8,946 nucleotides of DNA from Natronomicrosphaera sp040876735 (GTDB lineage Bacteria; Planctomycetota; Phycisphaerae; Phycisphaerales; Phycisphaeraceae): NCBI GenBank assembly GCA_040876735.1, contig JBBDPC010000001.1, positions 1 to 8,946 on the forward strand, read 5' to 3'. The notes under the pieces were generated by a model. It was not told the DNA's origin, ran no database searches, and saw nothing but the letters and a program-made list of their open reading frames with translations. Shown here one piece after another: positions 1 through 8,946 of this stretch. The position numbers were made by a program, and so were the translations under genes. The first letter of the stretch is position 1. Each line of letters starts with the position of its first letter.

Positions 1-56
1 CCCGATCCCCGATCCCCGATCCCCGATCCCCGATCCCCGATCCCCGATCCCCGATT
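1..56. repeat. 7-bp tandem array, eight units of CCCGATC
   Basis: Seven identical units of CCCGATC run from position 1 to 49, and an eighth (CCCGATT) ends at 56. The next units (57-63 and 64-70) look like decayed copies. The array may extend left beyond the window. Its minus strand reads as runs of four Gs separated by ATC, a pattern able to form a G-quadruplex. It ends 55 bases before the preferred start of the exosortase gene, so it lies in that gene's upstream region or at the 3' end of a gene outside the window. The unit resembles the G-rich heptamers at 962-992 and 8467-8501 in reverse complement. Confidence 0.95.
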
Positions 57-111
57 CTCCATCCCGGGTCCGTGGTCGCGCTATGGTTGCGGTGGGCAGT
101 GCGGCGTGGAG

Positions 112-1701
112 ATGGAGCGGGTCGACGTGTCAGGCAGGATGTGGATGCGGACGGCGGTGGGCGTGGGGCTACTGCTGGCGGCGGTGGCGGCGGCGTGGCC
201 GGCGTGGGCGGACATGGTGCACATTGCCCGGCGGGACGAGGAGGCGAGCCACATCTGGCTGGTGCCGGTGGTCGCGGCGTGGTTGGCATGGGTGCGGCGG
301 GACCGGCTGCGGGCGGCGGGGGGCGGCTACAGCCTGGTGGGGCCGGCGGTGATGGCGGCGGGGGGGGTGATGGGGTATGCCGGGTTTCATCACGCGGTGC
401 AGTCGTTCTGGCATGGCGGGGCGGTGCTGCTGGCGGCGGGGGCGGTGGTGAGCGTGACGGGTTGGCGGCGGGTGGCAGCGGTGTGGCCGGCGGCGCTGGT
501 GCTGGTGTTGCTGGTGCCTGTGCCGGGGACGGTGCGGCAGCAGTTTGCGATGCCGTTGCAGAGCGCGACGGCGGGGGCGACGGCGTACATCTTCGACCTG
601 CTGGGCGTGGCGGTGCAGCGGATGGGGAACGTGCTGCAGTATCGCGGCGTGGATGTGGCGGTGGCGGAGGCGTGCAACGGGATGCGGATGGTGTTCGTGC
701 TGGTGCTGGTCTGTTACACGGTGGCGTTTGCGTGGCCGTTGACGGCGGGGGTGCGGGTGCTGCTGCTGGTGTTGAGCCCGGTGTGCGCGGTGGCGTGCAA
801 CGTGGTGCGGCTGGTGCCGACGGTCTGGCTGTACGGGGTGGACGAGCAGACGCTGGGGCCGGTGTTTCACGATGTGAGCGGGTGGGCGATGGTGTTCGTG
901 GCGTTCGGGCTGGCGATGGGGATGGTGGGGGTGCTGCGGTGGGTGGGGGTGGAGGTGGAGCGGGATTCGGGGTTCGGGATTCGGGATTCGGGTTGGGAGG
1001 GGAGTGGGCGGCGGATGGCGATGCTGGCGCCGGGGTTGGCGGTCGTGGTGTTGTTGGTGGTGGGGGGTGAGGCGCTGGGTCGGCCGCGGGCGGCGGATGC
1101 GGCGGGGCATCATGCGGCGGTGCGGGAACTGGTGCGGGGCTGGCCTTACGAGGTGGACGGCTGGCGCGGTCGGGATGTGCCGATGCCGCGGGAGGCGGTG
1201 CAACTGCTGCGGCCGAATGCGATGCTCAGCCGGTCGTACCACCATCGCGCGACCGGTCGGCGGGCGACGCTGGCGCTCGTCCACACGCGCGACGCACGCG
1301 ACATGGCGGGCCATTACCCGCCCAACTGCTACCCCGCCCACGGCTGGCAGCAGCTCGACGCGCAGCGGCGCCCGCTGTCGCTGCCGGGCCTGACGCTCAA
1401 CGCCACGGCCTACCGCTTCGCTTACGACCACGGCGCCACCGATGGGGCGACGCGGATGCACGTGCTCAGCTTTCTGATTCTGCCCGACGGCGCCACAGTG
1501 CCGGACATCGGGGCTGTCCGCCGCGCCGCCGCCGACTACACCCGCCACTTCCACGGCGCCGGGCAGGTGCAACTGATCACGGACCCGGCCCTCGACGCCG
1601 CCGAGCGCGACGCCATCGCCCGCGACCTGCTGCAGGCCCACCGTCCGCTGCTGGAGGCGATGCGCGGCGAAGCAGAGCGTGTGGCGGAGGCCAGTGAATG
1701 A
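112..1701 (+). CDS. Exosortase fused to a C-terminal EpsI-like domain
   Basis: This is a multi-pass inner-membrane cysteine transpeptidase/protease of the exosortase family. Family members recognise PEP-CTERM-like C-terminal tails and process them for export or anchoring. Counting from the ATG at 112 (529 aa), hydrophobic segments cover most of residues 13-278. The three expected active-site residues are visible: Cys188 in EACNGMR, Arg233 in NVVR and His253 in VFHD. After a repeat-encoded linker (about 284-296) a further membrane segment (302-318) begins an EpsI-like domain with the motif HYPPNCYPAHGW near 401-412. EpsI is often a separate gene next to the exosortase, and fused forms are known. 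The start is uncertain: GTG at 106, ATG at 112, ATG at 139 and ATG at 145 are all in frame. The last has AGGCAGG six bases upstream. The stop is 148 bases before the TPR gene on the same strand, so co-transcription is likely. I cannot assign the exosortase subtype. Confidence 0.9.
   Translation: MERVDVSGRMWMRTAVGVGLLLAAVAAAWPAWADMVHIARRDEEASHIWLVPVVAAWLAWVRRDRLRAAGGGYSLVGPAVMAAGGVMGYAGFHHAVQSFWHGGAVLLAAGAVVSVTGWRRVAAVWPAALVLVLLVPVPGTVRQQFAMPLQSATAGATAYIFDLLGVAVQRMGNVLQYRGVDVAVAEACNGMRMVFVLVLVCYTVAFAWPLTAGVRVLLLVLSPVCAVACNVVRLVPTVWLYGVDEQTLGPVFHDVSGWAMVFVAFGLAMGMVGVLRWVGVEVERDSGFGIRDSGWEGSGRRMAMLAPGLAVVVLLVVGGEALGRPRAADAAGHHAAVRELVRGWPYEVDGWRGRDVPMPREAVQLLRPNAMLSRSYHHRATGRRATLALVHTRDARDMAGHYPPNCYPAHGWQQLDAQRRPLSLPGLTLNATAYRFAYDHGATDGATRMHVLSFLILPDGATVPDIGAVRRAAADYTRHFHGAGQVQLITDPALDAAERDAIARDLLQAHRPLLEAMRGEAERVAEASE
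962..996 (+). repeat. In-gene heptamer array (GGGATTC family) at the exosortase/EpsI junction
   Basis: Four heptamers lie in tandem: GGGATTC (962), GGGGTTC (969), GGGATTC (976) and GGGATTC (983). A degenerate fifth (GGGTTGG) ends at 996. The array is translated without interruption as RDSGFGIRDSGW, a seven-residue period because seven bases times three frames gives 21 bases. It sits between the last membrane segment of the exosortase domain and the membrane segment that opens the EpsI-like domain. The four G tracts could form a quadruplex on the coding strand. Because the unit is not a multiple of three, gain or loss of one unit would shift the downstream frame. Confidence 0.9.
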
Positions 1702-1834
1702 CGTGGCGTGTCAGATGCGCTGCGCATACAACGCAGGCGTGGTTGGGTACGGGCGGCTGCGCCGCACCGCTACACGGAGGGGCGGCGCGCCTACCATCTG
1801 CCCGACGGGCCGGTGCGTGGGCGCGTTGCTTGCG

Positions 1835-1842
1835 AGGGAGGG
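1835..1842 (+). promoter_or_regulatory. Ribosome binding site that fixes the TPR gene start
   Basis: The sequence AGGGAGGG ends seven bases before the ATG at 1850, a strong purine-rich Shine-Dalgarno at normal spacing. It favours that ATG over the in-frame GTG at 1679. Starting at 1679 would overlap the exosortase gene and add 57 residues of basic, low-quality sequence ahead of an N-terminal membrane helix. Confidence 0.75.
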
Positions 1843-1849
1843 TGTGCCG

Positions 1850-4246
1850 ATGAGGATTCCCCGGCTGGCGTGGGGTCGGCTGGCCTTGCTGGTTGCCATC
1901 GTGGCGGTGATCGCCGGCTCGGTGACGGCGTTGCATTACCATCGTCAGGCCGAACTGGCGAGGACGATCGCGGACCACCGCGAGCAGGCGATGGCGGCCG
2001 CGGAGGCAGGTCGGCCGCACGTCGCGCTGGAGCATTTCGCGTGGTACCTCGCGTATCACAACGACGACGCCGAGGCGCTCTACCAGCGGGCGCAGATGAA
2101 GCTGGCCGCCGAGCCGACCGAGCCGGAGGCGACGCGGGAGGCGGTGGCGAACCTGCGGCGGGTGCTCCAGCTTCAGCCGGACCATCCCACGGCCGAGCGC
2201 GAGCTGCTGGAGTTGTATCACCGGCTTGGCGACCACGCGTCGGTGCGCCGGCTGGCGGAGCGGCGCGTGCGGGCGGACCCGGACGACCTGCCCTCGGCCC
2301 GGGCGTATGCCGCGGCGTTGGCGCAGCTTGGCGAAGCGCGCGAGGCCTTGCGTGCCGCCGAGGCGTTTCTGCGTCACTACGGCGACGACTGGCGGCTGCA
2401 CATGCTGGCGCTGGAGCTGCGGCGTGAGCGAGGCGAGCCGGTCGAGGCGCTGCTGGACGAGGCCCGGGCGTTGCAGGCTGAGCATGACGAGCAGCCGGGG
2501 TATGCGTTGCTGCTGGCCCGGCTGTTGCGTCAGGCCGGGCGGGCGGACGAGGCGGCGCCGTGGCTGGAGCAGGTGGCCCGGGCGCGGCCGGCGGACGCGT
2601 CGTTCGCCCGGCTGGCGCTGGCGACGATGGATGAGGCCGAGGCGTATGCGATGGGGCTGGCCTACCTGGCGCGGTGGTCGGACGAGCTGGACCACGATGC
2701 GATGCGGCGGGAGCTGGCGTGGCGTTTGTTCGAGGCCGGCCGATTCACCGATCTGGCGCAGCGGTTTGCCGGGCGGGAGGCGGATGATCCGACGCTGGAT
2801 GCGGACCGTCTGGCGCTGTGGGCGCTGGCGTCGTATGAGTTGGGCGACGTCGAGCAGGCGCACGAGCTGGCGGAGGCGATGAGTCGGCGGGAGGAGGACC
2901 GCCGGGCCCGGGCGTGGGTCGCCGCGCTGCGTGCCGGTCGGCCGGGCGATGCGAGCGAGTTGGGCGCGGTGGTGGCGTCGCTGCTGGCGGCGTTGGAGAT
3001 CACCGCGCAGCAGCCGTTTTTCTGGGCCCTGCTGGGCGAAGCGTACGCGACGGGGGAGGAGCACGAGTTTGCGCTGGACACCTGGCGTTACGTGGCGTCG
3101 CTTCGACCGAGCTGGAGCACGCCGCACGTCCGCATGGCCGAGTTGCACCTGGCGATGGGGAAGCCGGACGAGGCGATCGGCGCGGCGCGGGCGGCGTTGA
3201 CGCGTCAGCCCGGCAGCGTGTCGGGGGCGGTGGTGCTGGCGCGGGCGTGGCATGTGCATATCGACGCGGGCGAGAGCGACAACGTGGCAGGGCTGTTCGA
3301 CTTTCTCGACCAGGTGCAGCAGGTCACGCCGGGCGAGCCGGCCACGGCATTGATCCGCTTCGACCGCCTTGCCCGGCTTGAGCGTCTGGACGAGGCGAGA
3401 AGCTGGGTTCGCACGCTGCTCGCCCAGCCGCGCTTCGTGAGCGACAGCGAGGCGATGCTCGAGCTGCTGCGGGCCGTCCGCGAGCAGACGCCGGCGGTGA
3501 CCGACGAACTGCGGCAAGCCTACGTGGCGCATCACGGCCGCACGGCCGAGCTGGCGCTGGCCGACGCGCTGGCGGAGGGCGAGGCGGAGGCGGACGCGGC
3601 TCGTGCGGAGCGGGTGTGGGCGCGGCATGCCGAGGAGGCCGGGGCCGACATGGAGGAACTCGCGTGGCAATGGGCGCGGGCGCGATATCTCGAGGCGGTG
3701 GCGGCGGACGCGGCCGGCGAAGCCTGGGCCGAACTGGCCGACGCACACCCGGCTCACATTGCGGTGCAACTCGACGCGCTGGGCAGCGAGGCGACGTGGG
3801 TGCACCGCGGCGCGGTGGATCGGGCGATCGACCGTGTGGCGGAGGCGATGGGCGAGGCGACGTTGAACTGGCGCGTGGCGCGGGCCCGCTGGCTGCTGGA
3901 GGCCGACGACGCCACCCGCCGCGCGGGGCGGGCGATCAGCCTGTTGGCGGATGTGAAGGAGGCGGCGCCGCACCGGCTGGCGGTGCGCCTGCTGCTGGCC
4001 GAGGCGCACCGGGTGGATGGTCGGCCGGAGCTGGCGTTGGACGAACTGCGTGAGGCGGTGCAACGTGAGCCGGCGTCGCTGGACCTGCGCCTCTCGCTGG
4101 CCGAGCTGTATCACGACCAGCAGCAGCGCGCCAGTGCCCGGCAGCAGGCGACGGTGGTGGCCCGTGACGAGCGGGCCAGCGCGGATCAGCGCGAGCGGGC
4201 GGCGGCGGTGCTGGAGGCGATCGCGCGGGCGGAGGAGGAAGGGTGA
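1850..4246 (+). CDS. Membrane-anchored TPR repeat protein, exosortase neighbour
   Basis: This 798-residue protein begins with a short basic stretch and one membrane helix (about residues 9-28). The rest is almost entirely helical and rich in Ala, Glu, Leu and Arg. TPR-type helix pairs are clear at about 216-250 (PGYALLLARLLRQAGRADEA), at about 388-450 (a unit ending ALTRQPGS) and at about 707-770 (DELREAVQREPASLDLRLSL). Other stretches look like decayed units. There is no lipobox cysteine, so it should be an inner-membrane-anchored periplasmic scaffold rather than a lipoprotein. TPR proteins accompany PEP-CTERM/exosortase loci (the PrsT type, for example), and its place just after the exosortase suggests an assembly or partner-binding role in envelope or exopolysaccharide export. 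The specific function and partners are not visible in the sequence. The gene ends 77 bases before the convergent FGE gene. Confidence 0.88.
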   Translation: MRIPRLAWGRLALLVAIVAVIAGSVTALHYHRQAELARTIADHREQAMAAAEAGRPHVALEHFAWYLAYHNDDAEALYQRAQMKLAAEPTEPEATREAVANLRRVLQLQPDHPTAERELLELYHRLGDHASVRRLAERRVRADPDDLPSARAYAAALAQLGEAREALRAAEAFLRHYGDDWRLHMLALELRRERGEPVEALLDEARALQAEHDEQPGYALLLARLLRQAGRADEAAPWLEQVARARPADASFARLALATMDEAEAYAMGLAYLARWSDELDHDAMRRELAWRLFEAGRFTDLAQRFAGREADDPTLDADRLALWALASYELGDVEQAHELAEAMSRREEDRRARAWVAALRAGRPGDASELGAVVASLLAALEITAQQPFFWALLGEAYATGEEHEFALDTWRYVASLRPSWSTPHVRMAELHLAMGKPDEAIGAARAALTRQPGSVSGAVVLARAWHVHIDAGESDNVAGLFDFLDQVQQVTPGEPATALIRFDRLARLERLDEARSWVRTLLAQPRFVSDSEAMLELLRAVREQTPAVTDELRQAYVAHHGRTAELALADALAEGEAEADAARAERVWARHAEEAGADMEELAWQWARARYLEAVAADAAGEAWAELADAHPAHIAVQLDALGSEATWVHRGAVDRAIDRVAEAMGEATLNWRVARARWLLEADDATRRAGRAISLLADVKEAAPHRLAVRLLLAEAHRVDGRPELALDELREAVQREPASLDLRLSLAELYHDQQQRASARQQATVVARDERASADQRERAAAVLEAIARAEEEG

Positions 4247-4262
4247 GGGTGAGTGTAGGAAG

Positions 4263-4287
4263 AGCCCACGGATGGAATCCGTGGGCT
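4263..4287. repeat. 25-bp palindromic element, intergenic copy
   Basis: The arms AGCCCACGGAT (4263-4273) and ATCCGTGGGCT (4277-4287) are perfect 11-bp complements around the loop GGA. The element lies between the stops of two convergent genes, so a bidirectional terminator role is possible. No T tract follows the hairpin on either strand. A second copy inside dnaE (7469-7493) matches at 23 of 25 positions, with both differences in the central loop region. This argues for a dispersed repeat family rather than a dedicated terminator. Confidence 0.92.
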
Positions 4288-4323
4288 TCGGAGACGGGTG
4301 TGGTGTTGGGTGAGGGGGCGGCG

Positions 4324-5388
4324 TCACACGTCGCGGACGCAGCGGAAGCCGGCGTTGGTGGTGGCGCTGTCGGGCATGTTGCCGGTGCGGGCGGCGACGC
4401 GGTAGCGGTTGCAGTAAGAGCGGTGACAGAGGTAGCTGCCGCCCTTTTGCAGCTTGTGCGTGCCGGCGTCGGGGCCGAGCGGGTTGTCGCGGGTTTCTAG
4501 CTTCGCTTCGACATGCCAGGCAGGGTCGAAGTATTCGGTGCACCATTCCCAGACGTTGCCCGAGACGTTGTGCAGCCCGTAGCCGTTGGGGGAAAAGGCG
4601 TCGACGGGGCAGGTGCCGGCAAAGCCGTCGTCGGCGGTGTCCTGGTCGGGGAACTTGCCCTGCCAGATGTTGCACAGGTGCTTGCCGGCCGGGGTGAGAT
4701 CGTCGCCCCAGGGATAGATCTGCTGATCCAACCCGCCACGTGCGGCGTATTCCCATTCCGCCTCGGTCGGCAGCCGTTTGCCCGCCCAGCGGGCGTAGGC
4801 GATGGCGTCGTTCCAGCTCACGTGGACCACGGGGTGGTCGGCCAGCCCCTTGAGGTCGGACCGCTCGCCGAACGGCTTGCGCCAGTACGCTCCGGGCACG
4901 GCGATCCACCAGGTAAGGCCCTGCACGGCGTGCGTCTGCTTCAACCGTTTGGCGAACTTCGGCGAGAGGTGCGTGTGGAAGACGAACGACCAGCCGAACG
5001 CCTCGGCGTCGGTGCGGTAGCCGGTGGCGTCGACGAACTGCTCGAAGGCGGCGTTGGTGACGGCGGTGGCGTCGATGTAGAACGGGCGGACGGTGACGTC
5101 GCGCACCGGGCCTTCGCCGTCGGATTCCCACTGCTGGTCGGAGTCGGTGCCCATGCGGAACGTGCCGCCGGGCAGCTTGATCATGTTGTCGGTGCGGCCG
5201 GCGTCGGCGTGGCGGATCGGCTCGGCGGTGGGCACTTCGACCATCGGCACGGGCGAGCCGCCCCCGGAACCTCCGGAGTCTGCCCGCGCGGCGACGGTGG
5301 CGCTGGTCGCCTGCCGCGAGGCGGGGGTGCAGCAGGCTTTTTTGGCGGGTTTCGCGCCTTGGTTGGATGGCGTGAGGGGCAACTGCAT
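4324..5388 (-). CDS. Formylglycine-generating enzyme (SUMF1/FGE family)
   Basis: FGE oxidises the cysteine of the sulfatase CxPxR motif to formylglycine, the catalytic aldehyde of type I sulfatases, using copper and oxygen. The 354-residue protein follows the family closely from residue 70 (LPGGTFRMGTDS) to the end. Landmarks include RLPTEAEWEYAARGG (205-219), YPWGDD (225-230) and NVSGNVWEWCTEYF (274-287). The C-terminal block KGGSYLCHRSYCNRYR holds the two copper-binding/redox cysteines, Cys321 and Cys326, corresponding to human SUMF1 Cys336 and Cys341. This separates true FGE from the many SUMF1-fold proteins lacking them. The N-terminal 65 residues are low complexity with a Cys-Cys pair (19-20) and no convincing signal peptide, so it is probably cytoplasmic. 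I chose the ATG at 5388, preceded by GGGGTG. The frame stays open further upstream, but that extension translates the palindrome at 5421-5470 and the dnaE 3' end. No sulfatase gene is in the window. Confidence 0.95.
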   Translation of the reverse strand: MQLPLTPSNQGAKPAKKACCTPASRQATSATVAARADSGGSGGGSPVPMVEVPTAEPIRHADAGRTDNMIKLPGGTFRMGTDSDQQWESDGEGPVRDVTVRPFYIDATAVTNAAFEQFVDATGYRTDAEAFGWSFVFHTHLSPKFAKRLKQTHAVQGLTWWIAVPGAYWRKPFGERSDLKGLADHPVVHVSWNDAIAYARWAGKRLPTEAEWEYAARGGLDQQIYPWGDDLTPAGKHLCNIWQGKFPDQDTADDGFAGTCPVDAFSPNGYGLHNVSGNVWEWCTEYFDPAWHVEAKLETRDNPLGPDAGTHKLQKGGSYLCHRSYCNRYRVAARTGNMPDSATTNAGFRCVRDV

Positions 5389-5420
5389 TGCACCCCATTT
5401 TATCACAAAGCGCAGACCAC

Positions 5421-5470
5421 GTTCGCCGTGCAGCGCAGCGGAGCGCGCTCCGCTGCGCTGCGCGGCGAAC
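5421..5470. repeat. 50-bp nearly perfect palindrome between dnaE and the FGE gene
   Basis: Two 25-bp arms, 5421-5445 and 5446-5470, are reverse complements with no spacer. The only mismatch is T5429 against G5462. The arms begin GTTCGCCGTGCAGCGCAGCG and end CGCTGCGCTGCGCGGCGAAC. The palindrome starts 35 bases past the dnaE stop and ends 33 bases before the FGE start. It could end dnaE transcription or stabilise its 3' end. On the minus strand it is not followed by a T tract, so it is not a standard intrinsic terminator. It may be another dispersed palindrome family. Confidence 0.93.
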
Positions 5471-5504
5471 TTTGAATGGTGTGACATGGGTTGTCGCGGA
5501 CGGG

Positions 5505-8946
<3,442 letters not shown>

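Noticed and set aside
1..56. CRISPR array
   Set aside because: The 7-bp units are directly abutting with no unique spacers, so this is a simple tandem repeat.
169..1641. Minus-strand open frame opposite the exosortase gene
   Set aside because: Its His/Pro/Arg-rich content mirrors G-ending codons on the other strand, while the + strand frame has catalytic motifs and membrane helices.
1702..1849. A promoter or small gene between the exosortase and TPR genes
   Set aside because: I see only short GC-rich inverted repeats and no convincing promoter boxes. The open frames here are extensions or shadows of the neighbouring genes.
5399..5420. Promoter for the FGE gene (minus-strand TGTGATAAAAT)
   Set aside because: The -10-like AT-rich stretch is visible but no matching -35 box is found at proper spacing, and the implied leader would be only a few bases long.

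Overview
The window looks like a piece of a GC-rich draft bacterial genome, most likely a planctomycete or a relative. I infer this from the combination of an exosortase joined to an EpsI-like domain, a genuine formylglycine-generating enzyme (sulfatase maturation) and dispersed palindromes and heptamer repeats. No taxonomic marker was searched, so the assignment is tentative. The sequence holds a scaffold gap: ten Ns followed by 46 consecutive Cs.

Layout. Positions 1-56 are a perfect 7-bp tandem array. Next, on the + strand, comes a membrane exosortase fused to an EpsI-like domain (112-1701). It is followed by a membrane-anchored TPR repeat protein with a clear ribosome binding site (1850-4246). 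A short convergent gap carrying a 25-bp palindrome separates this pair from two minus-strand genes: a formylglycine-generating enzyme (5388-4324) and, upstream of it, the DNA polymerase III alpha subunit dnaE. dnaE runs from its stop at 5505 off the right edge, so its N-terminus is missing. A 50-bp nearly perfect palindrome lies between dnaE and the FGE gene.

How the genes work together. The exosortase and TPR protein plausibly belong to a PEP-CTERM-like envelope sorting system. The FGE activates sulfatases, which are not in this window. dnaE is a housekeeping gene, and its closeness to FGE does not imply a shared role.

The most unusual content is repetitive DNA inside genes. The 25-bp palindrome occurs twice, once between genes and once inside dnaE, where it is read in frame as a short extra peptide, much as Rickettsia palindromic elements are. 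A G-rich heptamer family occurs at three places: before the exosortase gene, exactly at its interdomain linker, and inside dnaE as part of a hairpin that coincides with the assembly gap. Both in-gene heptamer arrays could in principle shift reading frame when the copy number changes.
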